64,000 bases of DNA from Marinobacter nanhaiticus D15-8W (GCF_036511935.1 NZ_AP028878.1:2914001-2978000); one strand, 5' to 3'; positions 28,148-38,234 are shown, numbered from the stretch's first letter. The notes: generated by a model from the letters alone, not told the origin. A program made the numbers and translations.

Positions 28148-31100
28148 CTAGACGTGTACTTTTTCCCATTGTCGGTCCAGCCTTTGGACAGAAACGGTCA
28201 TCGTGGTTCCCAGTTGCTGAGCAAAAAAGGATACCCGGTACTCTTCCAACATCCAGCGGTAAAGCACCAGTTCGGGATCGCTGATACCCTGTTTCTCCTG
28301 GGCTTCGCGCCGCTTGGCATAACGCTCCCACAATCCCTCGAACTCATGAAGGAACGTGCGTTCGCGCCCCATTTCCCGCGCCATCTTTTCCATGCGTACG
28401 TCCACCGCTTCGAGGTAGCGCGGATACTGCCGGAGCCACTCACCCGGCGTCGCCACGAGAAAGCCGGGATAGACCAGATTATTCAGCTGGAATTTCACAT
28501 CGGCCATGCTGTTGGCCAGTGCCAGCGGGATCTTGCCCTTGAGCCGCTTCATCTGCGCGTTATACGCCTTGAGGATTTGATGTACGAGCGCTGCGCGCGC
28601 TTCAAGGAACGGGATAAAGTCGCCACGGCCCTGGTCGAAAACCGCATCGAAGCGCTCCCGGCTGCGGGGTATGCCGTTTAGCAGGAAATGCTCGATCACG
28701 CTGGACACCAGCAGATCATCCAGCAATTCGCTCGCCTTACCGACTGGCGCAAAAAGAAGCGCCGCCGGTTTGAAGTCCTTGAGTTTGCGATCGACGCCAC
28801 CCAGCGTACTGCCAAACCGGTTGATGATCAGCCGCGCCACGCCCCGGGCCATGGTGCGCTCGCTGGTCAGCGGATCCAGGAAACGGGTCTCCCGCACACG
28901 GTGGCCCAGGTCCTCCAGAGCCGGATAAACCCGTACCTGCATGCCGCTGCGCCCGGTATCGACCGCGTCAGGCAAGGCGCCGAACGTCCATTCCGTGGCT
29001 TCCCGCTTTTCGCCTTTGGCATCGTCATTTTCGGAGACCTGACTCAGAGCCTGTTCCGCCTGAGATTCCAGCCTGGACTGGATATCGGTAACATCGCGGC
29101 CTTCAGCAAGCTTACGGCCCTTGTCGTCAACGACGCGGATGTTCATGCGCAGGTGCGCCGGCAGCTCTTCCCTCGGCCAGGCCTCCGGGTCGATGCGCAC
29201 GCCGGTCATGCGGCGTAGTTCGTCGGCCAGCTTGACGGTCAGCGGTTCGTTGGACGGCGTCATCTTTGCCAACGCCGCGTCAACGAAATCCGGTACCGGC
29301 ACGAAATTGCGGCGAATGGCCTTGGGCAACCCTTTCACCAGATGGATGCACTTCTCCCGCAACAAGCCTGGTACCAACCAGTCGACCCGGTGTGACGGGA
29401 CCTGCTTGAGCGCCATCAAGGGCACCTGAAGCGTAACCCCGTCGTCCGCCCGGGTGGGCTCGAATTCGTAGCTGAGTGGATAGCGTGCGCCCTCCCATTC
29501 CAGCTCGTCCGGATAGGCTGAACCCAACTGGGCATCCGGTGCCCGTTGCAGGATATCGGCCTCGGTCAGCTCGAGGTTCCGAACCGCCTCGGCCGACAGG
29601 GACTTCCACCAGCTTTCGAAGTGCTGGCCGCTGACCACCGAATCCGGCAATCGCTCGTCATAGAAGGCGACCAGCGTTTCCTCGTCCACCAGCAGGTCTC
29701 GCCGACGAGACTTGCGCTCCATGTCCTCGACCGTGTCCAGGAGGGCCTGGTTGCGCTGAATGAACGGCGCTTTGGTGTCGTAGTCGCCCTCGACAAGTGC
29801 TCGCCGGATAAAGAGCTGGCGACTTTCGACCGGGTCGACCTTGGCATAGCCAATGCGCCGCTTTGGAACCACATCGAGCCCATAAAGGCTGACTTTCTCG
29901 TAGCCGACAACCTGGGCCCGCTTGCGCTCCCAGTGCGGTTCAAAGTAGTGGCGCTTGACCACATGGCTGGCGAGAGGCTCGACCCATTCCGGCTCGATGC
30001 GGGCGATCATGCGCGCGAAAACCCGGCTGGTTTCCACGATTTCACCGGCGACAATCCATTTGGGCGGGCTCTTGGCCACCTTCGACCCCGGGAACAGCAT
30101 CACCTTCCGATTTCGGGTTGCGAGGTACTCCCGCTTCTCGTACTTGATCGCCACCTGGCCCAGCAAGCCCGCCAGGATCGCCTTGTGGATGGCGTCGTAG
30201 TTAGCGGTCTTCGCGTTAATATTCAGCTTCTGCTCCCGACACAGCTGCATCAACTGGCGATGGACGTCACGCCATTCCCGCATGCGCATGTAGGAGAGGA
30301 AGTTCTTCTGGCATAGCCGGCGCAACTGGTTCTGGGATAGCTCCTGACGCTGCTCCTCGTAGAAGTTCCAGATATTCAGCAGCGTGACGAAATCCGATTC
30401 CTTATCGTTGAACGGGGCATGGGCCTGATCCGCCTGCTGCTGTTTCTCCTGCGGCCGTTCGCGCGGGTCCTGAACGCTGAGGCCAGCGATAACCACCAGG
30501 ACTTCCGACAGGCTGCCTTCGTCTGCGCCGGCGACCAGCATACGCGCCAGGCGCGGGTCCACCGGCAGGCGCGCCATGGTCCGCCCCAACCTGGTCAACT
30601 GACGCTTGCTGGACACCGCGCCCAGCTCCTCAAGCAACTTGTAGCCGTCGTTGACCAACCGGTTGTCCGGCGCTTCAAGAAACGGGAATGAGCGGATGTC
30701 GCCCAAGCCGGAGACCGCCATCTGCAGGATGACCGAGGCCAGGTTGGTACGCAGGATCTCCGGGTCTGTGTATTCCGGCCGGCTCAGGAAATCGGCCTCG
30801 TCGTAGAGGCGAAAGCAGATCCCCGGCGCCACACGGCCACAGCGGCCCTTGCGCTGATTCGCGCTGGCCTGGGAAACCGGCTCGATGGGGAGGCGCTGGA
30901 TCTTGGAGCGAACGCTGTAGCGGCTAATCCGCGCCACCCCCGTATCAACGACATAGCGGATGCCAGGCACGGTCAGCGAGGTTTCCGCAACGTTCGTCGA
31001 CAGCACGATGCGGCGGCCGGCGTGGGACTGGAAAATCCGGTTCTGCTCCTTGCTGCTCAGGCGGGAATACAGCGGCAGCACCTCGGTGTGGCGTAGCTCA

Positions 31101-32065
31101 GCATGGCGCAGCGCCTTGCTCATCTCTCGGATTTCGCGCTCACCGGGAAGGAAGACCAAGACATCGCCGGGCGGCTGTCCCGTCTGCCGCTCGTGGACCT
31201 CGATTTCCTCCAGGGCCTCGACCACGCCGTCAGGCCAGCCCTGATCCTTGTCGTCCTCGGAACCCACCAGCGGCCGATAACGCACCTCCACCGGATAGGT
31301 ACGGCCGGACACCTCGATAATCGGCGCATCGCTGAAAAATTCGCTGAAGCGATCCACTTCGATGGTGGCGGACGTGATGATGATCTTGAGGTCCGGGCGC
31401 TTGGGCAGCAGGTTGCGCAGGTAACCCAGCAGGAAATCGATATTGAGGCTACGCTCGTGGGCCTCGTCGATAATCAGGGTATCGTAGTTGTCCAGGAAGC
31501 GGTCATGCTGGATCTCCGCCAGCAGGATGCCGTCGGTCATGACCTTGACCAGTGACTCCTCGGAGGTCACATCGGTGAACCGTACCTGGTAACCAATCCG
31601 CTTACCCACGGTTTCGCCGATTTCCTCAGCGATGCGGGACGAAACGCTACGGGCAGCGATCCGTCGTGGCTGGGTATGGCCGATCATGCCCCGGGTCCCG
31701 CGGCCCGCTTCCAGGCAAATCTTGGGAATCTGTGTGGTCTTGCCCGACCCCGTCTCGCCGGCCACGATCACGACCTGGTGATTGTCGATGGCCTCGCGAA
31801 TATCCCCGACACGCTCGGAAACCGGAAGCCCATCCGGATAACGGATCTCGGGCATCAAACCGACCCGGCGCTCATACTCTGCATCCCCCTCTTCCAGCCA
31901 ACGGGCTATCTTTTCCGAATCCCTGGCATCCGGTTTGCCCTTGCGACGCGCCAGCAACTTCTTGATGCGCGCAACATGACGTTGTGGAATCTGGTCGAAA
32001 CGGGCACTGAGTTCGGTACTACCCGGTGCGGGATGGGGTGCAACAGTAGAATCGGAATGGCTCAT
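28148..32065 (-). CDS. hrpA: ATP-dependent RNA helicase HrpA
   Basis: A DEAH-box helicase of 1305 residues, the size of E. coli HrpA. Motifs: Walker A AGETGSGKTTQIPK, IIDEAHERS, TSATIE, and QRKGRCGRVAPG (motif VI). After the helicase come the winged-helix/ratchet region, an OB fold and the long C-terminal DUF3418 region typical of HrpA. It acts in mRNA processing and in rescue of stalled ribosomes in E. coli. The ATG at 32065 is preceded in frame by a TTG. It is followed by a gap and then fadD upstream, probably transcribed separately. Confidence 0.96.
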   Translation of the reverse strand: MSHSDSTVAPHPAPGSTELSARFDQIPQRHVARIKKLLARRKGKPDARDSEKIARWLEEGDAEYERRVGLMPEIRYPDGLPVSERVGDIREAIDNHQVVIVAGETGSGKTTQIPKICLEAGRGTRGMIGHTQPRRIAARSVSSRIAEEIGETVGKRIGYQVRFTDVTSEESLVKVMTDGILLAEIQHDRFLDNYDTLIIDEAHERSLNIDFLLGYLRNLLPKRPDLKIIITSATIEVDRFSEFFSDAPIIEVSGRTYPVEVRYRPLVGSEDDKDQGWPDGVVEALEEIEVHERQTGQPPGDVLVFLPGEREIREMSKALRHAELRHTEVLPLYSRLSSKEQNRIFQSHAGRRIVLSTNVAETSLTVPGIRYVVDTGVARISRYSVRSKIQRLPIEPVSQASANQRKGRCGRVAPGICFRLYDEADFLSRPEYTDPEILRTNLASVILQMAVSGLGDIRSFPFLEAPDNRLVNDGYKLLEELGAVSSKRQLTRLGRTMARLPVDPRLARMLVAGADEGSLSEVLVVIAGLSVQDPRERPQEKQQQADQAHAPFNDKESDFVTLLNIWNFYEEQRQELSQNQLRRLCQKNFLSYMRMREWRDVHRQLMQLCREQKLNINAKTANYDAIHKAILAGLLGQVAIKYEKREYLATRNRKVMLFPGSKVAKSPPKWIVAGEIVETSRVFARMIARIEPEWVEPLASHVVKRHYFEPHWERKRAQVVGYEKVSLYGLDVVPKRRIGYAKVDPVESRQLFIRRALVEGDYDTKAPFIQRNQALLDTVEDMERKSRRRDLLVDEETLVAFYDERLPDSVVSGQHFESWWKSLSAEAVRNLELTEADILQRAPDAQLGSAYPDELEWEGARYPLSYEFEPTRADDGVTLQVPLMALKQVPSHRVDWLVPGLLREKCIHLVKGLPKAIRRNFVPVPDFVDAALAKMTPSNEPLTVKLADELRRMTGVRIDPEAWPREELPAHLRMNIRVVDDKGRKLAEGRDVTDIQSRLESQAEQALSQVSENDDAKGEKREATEWTFGALPDAVDTGRSGMQVRVYPALEDLGHRVRETRFLDPLTSERTMARGVARLIINRFGSTLGGVDRKLKDFKPAALLFAPVGKASELLDDLLVSSVIEHFLLNGIPRSRERFDAVFDQGRGDFIPFLEARAALVHQILKAYNAQMKRLKGKIPLALANSMADVKFQLNNLVYPGFLVATPGEWLRQYPRYLEAVDVRMEKMAREMGRERTFLHEFEGLWERYAKRREAQEKQGISDPELVLYRWMLEEYRVSFFAQQLGTTMTVSVQRLDRQWEKVHV

Positions 32066-32188
32066 CAATCGGGTGTGATAGCAGCTGTATTGATCGGGTA
32101 AAGGTTAAGTCACACGATAACAGAGAATCCGGGATTACGTGTGGTCTGCCCATCAAGGCCGGCCACGGTCCACGAACCCGTTACCAAA

Positions 32189-32228
32189 CAAAAAACCCCG
32201 CCGCCGGCCTGGGACCGGGGCAGGGTTT
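32189..32228 (-). terminator. terminator of fadD
   Basis: On the minus strand, AAACCC-GCC-CGG pairs with CCG-GGC-GGGTTT across small bulges and a TCCCAGG loop, then TTTTTTG. It lies about 20 bases past fadD. Confidence 0.75.
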
Positions 32229-32248
32229 ATCGAAGCAGGCCTAAAGAC

Positions 32249-33925
32249 TTACTTCTTGGGTTCCTCGTCACGCAACTCCCGACGCAGGATCTTGCCGACG
32301 TTGGTCTTGGGCAGCTCGTCGCGGAATTCGAAGACTTTGGGGACCTTGTACGCCGTCAGGCGCTCGCGGCAAAATTCCTTGATCTCGGACTCTTTCAGGT
32401 CCGCCGACTTGCTCACCAGGAACACCTTGACCGCTTCGCCACTCTTCTCGTCCGGCACACCAACGGCGGCACACTCGACCACCTGCGGGTGACTGGATAC
32501 CACGTCTTCGATTTCGTTCGGGAAGACGTTGAAACCGGACACGATGATCATGTCCTTCTTGCGGTCGACGATGCGGATATAGCCATCTTCCTGGATCACA
32601 GCGATATCGCCACTGCGGTAGAAGCCATCTTCGGTGAAGGCCTTCTGGGTTTCTTCAGGACGCTGCCAGTAGCCCTTCATGACCTGCGGGCCCTTGACAC
32701 ACAGTTCGCCCGGCTCGCCGATTGGGGTCTCGTTGCCCTCTTCGTCGACGGTCTTGATCAGGGTGTCGCAGATCGGCAGACCGATGGTGCCGAGCTGGAT
32801 AGCACTGGGTGGGTTGAAGGACACGACCGGAGAAGTCTCCGTCATGCCGTAACCCTCGGTGATTTCGCAGCCGGTGACCTGTTTCCAGAGTTTGGCTGTA
32901 GCGCTGGTCAGCGCCATGCCGCCTGAAGAGGTCATCTTCAGGGCACTGAAATCGAGGTTCTTGAACTCTTCGTTGTTGCACAGGGCAACGAACAGCGTGT
33001 TCAGACCCAGGAACGACGTGAAGCGGTGGTTCTTCAGCTCCTTGACGAAGCCAGGAATATCACGCGGATTCGGGATCAGCACGTTATGGGCGCCAGCCTC
33101 GATCATGATGCCGCAGTTCAGCGTGAAGGAGTAGATGTGATAGAGCGGCAGCGGCGCTATGACCACCTCCTTACCCTCTTCCACATTGTCTTCCATCATC
33201 GGACGGGTCTGGAGCAGGTTCGCCACCAGGTTGCCCTGGGTCAGCATCGCGCCTTTGGCTACGCCGGTGGTGCCGCCGGTGTACTGCAGCACCGCGATGT
33301 CGTCTTTCTTGACCTGGACCGGGGTAAACTTGCACTTGGCCCCCGTACCCAGGACCTTGGGCAGGCTGTGGGCGTTGGGCAAATTATAGTCCGGCACCAT
33401 TTTCTTGAGGTGTTTGACCGCCGCGTTCATTAGCGTGCGCTTCAGCGGCTTATGCATGTCGGCGATTTCAGTCACGATGACATGCTCGATGCCGGTATGC
33501 GGCAGGACCTTCTCGGCATTGCTGGCCATGTTGGCCAGAACCACCAGGGCCTTGGCTCCGGAATCGTTGAACTGGTGTTCCATTTCCCGCTGGGTGTAGA
33601 GCGGGTTGGTATTGACCACGATCAGGCCGGCACGCATGGCGCCGAATACCACAACCGGATATTGGGTCAGGTTGGGCATCTGGATGGCGATCCGGTCGCC
33701 CGGTTTCAGATTGGTCTTGTTCTGCAGCCAAGCCGCGAAGTTACGGCTCTGAACATCCAGATCGTGGTAAGTCAGCGTGACCCCAACAGCGCTGAAAGCG
33801 GGACGATCGGCGAACTTCTTTACGGCCGTATCGAACACATCAAGCATGCTGTTGTACTTGTTCAGGTCGATCTGGTTATTCACCCCGGGCGGATATTTAT
33901 CCTGGTAAAACTGCTCCAAATCCAT
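32249..33925 (-). CDS. fadD: long-chain fatty-acid-CoA ligase
   Basis: A 558-residue acyl-CoA synthetase. The AMP-binding signature is QYTGGTTGVAKGAMLT, with YGMTETSPV, GELCVKGPQVMKGY and the C-terminal hinge DRKKDMIIVSGFNVFPNE. It activates long-chain fatty acids at the inner membrane for beta-oxidation or lipid synthesis. The ATG at 33925 has AGGAG eight bases ahead; a GTG lies one codon upstream. It is divergent from the lipase-like gene across 537 bases. Confidence 0.95.
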   Translation of the reverse strand: MDLEQFYQDKYPPGVNNQIDLNKYNSMLDVFDTAVKKFADRPAFSAVGVTLTYHDLDVQSRNFAAWLQNKTNLKPGDRIAIQMPNLTQYPVVVFGAMRAGLIVVNTNPLYTQREMEHQFNDSGAKALVVLANMASNAEKVLPHTGIEHVIVTEIADMHKPLKRTLMNAAVKHLKKMVPDYNLPNAHSLPKVLGTGAKCKFTPVQVKKDDIAVLQYTGGTTGVAKGAMLTQGNLVANLLQTRPMMEDNVEEGKEVVIAPLPLYHIYSFTLNCGIMIEAGAHNVLIPNPRDIPGFVKELKNHRFTSFLGLNTLFVALCNNEEFKNLDFSALKMTSSGGMALTSATAKLWKQVTGCEITEGYGMTETSPVVSFNPPSAIQLGTIGLPICDTLIKTVDEEGNETPIGEPGELCVKGPQVMKGYWQRPEETQKAFTEDGFYRSGDIAVIQEDGYIRIVDRKKDMIIVSGFNVFPNEIEDVVSSHPQVVECAAVGVPDEKSGEAVKVFLVSKSADLKESEIKEFCRERLTAYKVPKVFEFRDELPKTNVGKILRRELRDEEPKK

Positions 33926-34462
33926 CACACCATCTCCTGTATTGCATTTATGCTTGTAATGATTGTTTTGTCGTGACTGTCTGTTTAAGCATTCGTAGGT
34001 AAAACGTTCTTTTTCTTGGATGACCCGCAGGTTCGATCAGTTTGCCCGGCCCACGGCAAAATGCCCCCAACCAGGACTGACTTTCTTGTTCCGATCCATG
34101 CAACAGCACTCCCGACGGCGCTGGGCATGGCCTGGTATCGGTTTTACCCGCAAAAAGTGACGTGAGAATACCAGTTTTCAAACAGATGAGGTAGCTGGTG
34201 TAGGGAGCGTCGCTACGGATTCCTGTCGAAATTGGACAATCCATTCCCGAGACTGCATTTGGCAGAGAACGCGACGGGCATCACATTTTCCTCCACACTT
34301 TTGTCTATCGCATGAATGTACACTAGAGATACCGGAGTAAAGGAGCCAGCACCAGGAAAAAGCCGTCAGAGCTAGACCAACCGCCGTCACACGACACCGT
34401 TGGAAAAGTCACATCGAGGCGATAACACGTACCCGCAATATCGCCGACGAAGGGAGCCCCAT
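33926..34462. other. fadD-lipase divergent intergenic region
   Basis: A 537-base gap with no convincing gene; small open frames on both strands lack ribosome sites and homology-like features. It should hold the fadD promoter (left) and the lipase promoter (right). A possible lipase promoter is noted separately. No PsrA or FadR palindrome could be assigned by eye. Confidence 0.6.
34301..34329 (+). promoter_or_regulatory. possible sigma-70 promoter for the lipase gene
   Basis: TTGTCT at 34301-34306 and TAGAGA at 34324-34329 with a 17-base spacer. This would give a leader of about 127 bases. A weak consensus match judged by eye only. Confidence 0.35.
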
Positions 34463-35446
34463 TTGAGTACCCAGCCAGACGTAACGCCGGAAGCCGCGCC
34501 GGCCCAGGACGCCCGGAACGCGACTTTTGAGCAGACTCAACTGACGGCTGCCGACGGGCACCGTATTCCGGTTTACCTATGGAAGCCGCCGGGGGCGCCC
34601 CGGGGGCTGATCCATATCTGTCACGGGATGGCCGAACATGGGCAGCGCTATGCTCGCCTCGCGCGCTACCTGAATGAACACCATCTATTGGTCGTGGCTC
34701 ACGACCACCGGGGCCACGGTCAGCAAACACCAGTTGACGAGCTCGGTCACTACGCGGATGAGGACGGGTGGGACAAGGTCACGGCGGACGTTGGCATTGT
34801 CCAGGGGTGGATTCACCAGTCGTGGCCCACCCTGCCCTGCTACCTTATGGGTCACAGTATGGGCTCGTTCATCGCGCAGGGCTACCTGACCCGCAATCCG
34901 GAACCGCCGCTACTCGCCGGACTCATCCTGTCCGGATCCAACCGTGACAAGCGCGTCCAGCTTGCGGCCCTACGGACGATCTTGCGTATCGTACGCCTGT
35001 TCAAAGGCCCACACGCGACGAGTCCGACAGTGCATAAACTGACGTTTGGCGCTTTCGCCAGAAGCGTCGAAACGCCTCGGACCCGGTTCGACTGGTTGAG
35101 CCATGACGAAGGCGCGGTCTACGACTACATCGCGGACCCTTACTGCGGATTCGATTGCACCAACCAGCTATGGTCCGATCTTGCTTACGGACTGACGGCC
35201 CTTCTTCGGCGCGATACGCTCCAGCGTGTGCCTGCGGATCTGCCAATCCTGATTATCAGCGGCGCAGAGGATCCGGTGGGTGAGTTCGGACAAGGACCAC
35301 GACGTCTGGCACAAGCCTACCGAGATACGGGACATTCGGACGTCACCTGCATCGTTTTCCAGGGTATGCGGCACGAACCCTTCAACGAAAAACAACGGGC
35401 GGAAGCGGAGGAAACGCTGATCGCATGGTTGACCCGACATCGCTAG
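34463..35446 (+). CDS. alpha/beta hydrolase, monoacylglycerol lipase/lysophospholipase-like
   Basis: A 327-residue hydrolase of the Hydrolase_4 group. HGMAEHGQRYARLARYL gives the oxyanion region, HDHRGHGQ is typical, GHSMGSF holds the nucleophile Ser, Asp lies in SGAEDPVGEFG, and His in GMRHEPFNE. The start chosen is a TTG at 34463, with AGGGAG six bases ahead; the frame reaches 34400 without ribosome-site support. It probably cleaves monoacylglycerol or lysophospholipid and could supply fatty acids for the adjacent fadD. Confidence 0.88.
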   Translation: MSTQPDVTPEAAPAQDARNATFEQTQLTAADGHRIPVYLWKPPGAPRGLIHICHGMAEHGQRYARLARYLNEHHLLVVAHDHRGHGQQTPVDELGHYADEDGWDKVTADVGIVQGWIHQSWPTLPCYLMGHSMGSFIAQGYLTRNPEPPLLAGLILSGSNRDKRVQLAALRTILRIVRLFKGPHATSPTVHKLTFGAFARSVETPRTRFDWLSHDEGAVYDYIADPYCGFDCTNQLWSDLAYGLTALLRRDTLQRVPADLPILIISGAEDPVGEFGQGPRRLAQAYRDTGHSDVTCIVFQGMRHEPFNEKQRAEAEETLIAWLTRHR

Positions 35447-35596
35447 AGCGCTTTCGTCGCGACGCCGCTGCATCAGCGCCAACGGCCTGCACGAATAAAA
35501 TATGTCGCATAACAATACAAAACAAACTAGGTAGAGACAGGCTTCCGTAAAACCATTTTAATAGCAGGATGCCAAGGACTTCAGGACGTGAGGCAC

Positions 35597-36079
35597 ATGG
35601 AAACTTTGGAAAATATCGTTTACGACGAATTGCAGGTGGGAGACACCGCCAGCTATACCCGCTCGCTAACCGAGGAAGAACTGGTGCTGTTTGCAGCGGT
35701 CTCCGGTGACGTCAATCCGGTCCATCTCGACCCTGCTTTCGCCGCCAACAGCATGTTCAAGGAACGTATCGCCCACGGGATGTGGAGCGGCTCACTGATT
35801 TCCGCGGCCCTGGCCACCGTTATGCCGGGACCGGGGACGATCTATCTCGAGCAGAGCCTTAGCTTCAAGCGCCCAGTCAAGCTGGACGATACCCTGACGG
35901 TGAAGCTGACCGTCGCCAGCAAGAACCCGAAAAACGGGGTCACCCTGGACTGCCTGGTTACCAACCAGCGCGACGAGGAAGTCGTGACCGGTGAAGCCAA
36001 GGTCATCGCGCCAAAAGAAAAGCTCTCATTGACGAAGCCGCAGCTTCCCCGCATTACCATCGAAACGGCGAACGGCTGA
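35597..36079 (+). CDS. MaoC-family (R)-enoyl-CoA hydratase
   Basis: A 160-residue hotdog hydratase. The hydratase-2 motif VSGDVNPVHLDPAFA carries the catalytic Asp and His, followed by RIAHGMWSGSLISA. It resembles PhaJ-type enzymes that make (R)-3-hydroxyacyl-CoA from beta-oxidation intermediates; no PHA synthase is in the window, so that role is open. The start may be the GTG at 35588 or the ATG at 35597. It lies 150 bases after the lipase in the same direction. Confidence 0.88.
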   Translation: METLENIVYDELQVGDTASYTRSLTEEELVLFAAVSGDVNPVHLDPAFAANSMFKERIAHGMWSGSLISAALATVMPGPGTIYLEQSLSFKRPVKLDDTLTVKLTVASKNPKNGVTLDCLVTNQRDEEVVTGEAKVIAPKEKLSLTKPQLPRITIETANG

Positions 36080-36132
36080 TCGCAGTCAGGGCGCACGCCT
36101 GCAAGATCGCAAGTGCTCGAGACTTCAGGCGT

Positions 36133-37137
36133 TCATGAAGGCAGGAAATCAATCGGGAAGCGGACCTGGCGCTGCTCCACATCGGCAGCGCCAAAATTGA
36201 ACAGACGCACCCGGTTAACGATCTTCTGCTCCAGGGCGGGCGCCTCCAGCTCGGAACTAACCACTCGGCAATCGGAGACCCGTCCGTCGGGCTCGATCGT
36301 CAATTCCAGCAGCACCTCACCTTCCAGCGCCGGGTTCCTGCGCAACTCCCGATTGTAGAGCGCAAACAGAACCGCTTTCTGTTGATCAAACACCCGGCGG
36401 ATATTGGCCATCGATCGCTCGCCCGGGCCCATTGACTGGGCCTGTCTGGCCGGCTGTGCCGCCGCTTTTGGCTCAGCCGCAGCTACATCCTTGACCTGAT
36501 GACGGGCAAGTTCGACCTCCTCCTGGGGCCCATCGGCATCCGCGACACCGGCGCTGGCCAGGACATCCTCTTTGTCTGGCTCGCGTTGCGCGGCGACCGC
36601 CGCAGAGGATGTCTCTACATTGGCCGTCATCCTCAATGCCGGTTCCGAGTCGGCCATCGAGTGCATCGACGATAGCTCATCCTGCAACGTCATCAGTCCG
36701 GAACGAGAGGCGGTATCCCGCGCTTGCTGCACGGTTTGCTTAGGTTCATGAACGACCGGGGGTGGCGCGGGTTGGTCTGTAGACGGCGCCGGAGCCTGCT
36801 TCGGCTCTGGTTTGGGCTCTGGTTTGGGCTCTGACTTGGCGTCAGGCTTGGCTCTGGGGAGAGGATCAGGTTCCGGTTTTGGCGCGGGCTCGGGTTTCTC
36901 CTGGATCAGCTTGGCCAGCTGCGGAGGGATACGCTCCTGGATAGTCCGGTCTGGTTCCGGCAGGTCGATGCCCGGAATGATCAACGCAAGCGGCATGAAG
37001 AGGAGCAGGAAGATTGCGAGGCACCAGGCAAACCTTCGGCGCTCGCCGGGTTCACGGCTCCAGGGCAGCGCCAGGGAGACATCGACCCGATCCGCAGTCT
37101 CAATGACCCGGTTGTCGACCTCGAAACGGCTACCCAT
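36133..37137 (-). CDS. AgmX/PglI-type TonB-like energy transducer
   Basis: A 334-residue bitopic protein. A short cytoplasmic N-terminus with LALPWSREPGERRRF precedes one membrane segment at about residues 37-57. A long Pro/Glu/Lys linker (EPKPEPKPEPK region, residues 75-130) could span the periplasm. The C-terminal TonB-like domain is of the AgmX/PglI type (LRRNPALEGEVLLELTIEPDG, about residues 262-334). It overlaps the end of the damaged exbD gene and is the last gene of the ExbB/ExbD/TPR cluster. It should couple proton-motive force to an outer-membrane or surface partner, whose identity is unknown. Confidence 0.85.
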   Translation of the reverse strand: MGSRFEVDNRVIETADRVDVSLALPWSREPGERRRFAWCLAIFLLLFMPLALIIPGIDLPEPDRTIQERIPPQLAKLIQEKPEPAPKPEPDPLPRAKPDAKSEPKPEPKPEPKQAPAPSTDQPAPPPVVHEPKQTVQQARDTASRSGLMTLQDELSSMHSMADSEPALRMTANVETSSAAVAAQREPDKEDVLASAGVADADGPQEEVELARHQVKDVAAAEPKAAAQPARQAQSMGPGERSMANIRRVFDQQKAVLFALYNRELRRNPALEGEVLLELTIEPDGRVSDCRVVSSELEAPALEQKIVNRVRLFNFGAADVEQRQVRFPIDFLPS

Positions 37138-37516
37138 TGGTGCCCTCGCCCGCCGGATCCGGACGGTGCTCCACTGCTATCCGGTGTGCACGCCCGGCGC
37201 TTTTCATGGGACTACCTCCCCGGCACTCGACTCCAAGGCGATACCCCGTTCGAGGGCAACCACCTCGAACTCCGCGGGCGCTGTCAGCAACGCGAATGCC
37301 CGAGGGTACGAGCAGCACCTCCAGGCGAAAAGACTGTGAATCAGGTGCTTCACCCTTGGCAATGCCGGGGAAGTCGAGTTCTATCATTCTCACTTGGGTA
37401 AAGACCATGCCCAACAGTAGAACCGGCACCAGCACGATCATCAGGTTGAGGAAGGCGGTGATGTCCAGTTCAGGGTTCGCCTTTAGCCGCCGGTGTTTGG
37501 GTCTCATGGCTGCCAT
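37130..37516 (-). pseudogene. exbD, apparent out-of-frame fusion of two exbD genes
   Basis: The first ~95 codons encode a normal ExbD start: a basic cytoplasmic end, LDITAFLNLMIVLVPVLLLGMVFTQ as the membrane segment with its functional Asp, then periplasmic FRLEVLLVPSGIRVADSAR. The frame then becomes low-quality sequence to residue 128. From about 37285 down, the neighbouring frame reads EFEVVALERGIALESS...VVP-stop, which looks like the C-terminus of a second ExbD. Related clusters usually encode two ExbD proteins of 140-180 residues, so a deletion between exbD1 and exbD2 is the simplest reading. A truncated but functional product cannot be excluded. Confidence 0.6.
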
Positions 37517-37523
37517 CCGCGAA

Positions 37524-38177
37524 TCAGGCTGCCGGGGCGCGTTGTTCGGAAACCGTATTCAGGAACTTGACGCCCGCCATTTCGAAACTGTCCACCAGTT
37601 CGTTGGTCCGGGTCTGCAGCAGCGCATGAAACAGCAACAATGGAATCGCAGACATCAGGCCAAAGGCAGTTGTGTTCATGGCGACCGAGATACTTTCGGA
37701 CAGCAGCGTGGCCTTCTCTGCCGGATCGGCATTGGCCACCGCAGTGAAGGCCGCGATCAGACCGATGATAGTCCCGAGCAGGCCAAGTAACGTTGCGATG
37801 TTGGCCAGGGTAGCCAGGTACTGGGTGCGTTTTTCCAACCGTGGCAACGCTTCCATCACCCCCTCTTCCATGGCGTATTCGATATCTTCACGCCGATGCT
37901 CGCCCAGTAGCCGCGCCAGACCTGCCCCGAGGATGGAAGCGATCGCACTGTTCGATTTATTAGCGGCCTGCATCGCACTTCGGTAGTCCCGCTTTCTTAT
38001 CAAGGGGAGGATGCCGGCCTCGAACGCGCGGCGATTGGAACGCCGCACCATCGAGAGGTAGATGAACCGTTCCAGGGCAATAGCCAGCCCGACAATGAGG
38101 ACCACCGCAATGGGATACATGAACGGTCCGCCGTTCTGGAAGAAGCGAATCACGGTCTCAAGCAGGGGCATGTCCAT
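37524..38177 (-). CDS. ExbB/TolQ/MotA-family proton channel
   Basis: A 217-residue inner-membrane protein with three membrane segments (GGPFMYPIAVVLIVGLAIALERF; LANIATLLGLLGTIIGLIAAF; SVAMNTTAFGLMSAIPLLLFH). The conserved GLLGTIIGLI and NTTAFGL motifs are present. With ExbD it forms the proton-driven stator for the AgmX/TonB-like protein. The ATG at 38177 has GGAGA eight bases ahead; another ATG lies at 38192. It starts the energising half of the cluster and ends seven bases before exbD. Confidence 0.92.
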   Translation of the reverse strand: MDMPLLETVIRFFQNGGPFMYPIAVVLIVGLAIALERFIYLSMVRRSNRRAFEAGILPLIRKRDYRSAMQAANKSNSAIASILGAGLARLLGEHRREDIEYAMEEGVMEALPRLEKRTQYLATLANIATLLGLLGTIIGLIAAFTAVANADPAEKATLLSESISVAMNTTAFGLMSAIPLLLFHALLQTRTNELVDSFEMAGVKFLNTVSEQRAPAA

Positions 38178-38234
38178 GAAATGACTCTCCATCGGATGAC
38201 TCTCCGTCTTGTCCTGTATCGTTGTTGTTATGAT

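Noticed and set aside
34178..34390. Small minus-strand frame in the fadD-lipase gap
   Set aside because: No ribosome site, no recognisable features, and it overlaps the likely lipase promoter.
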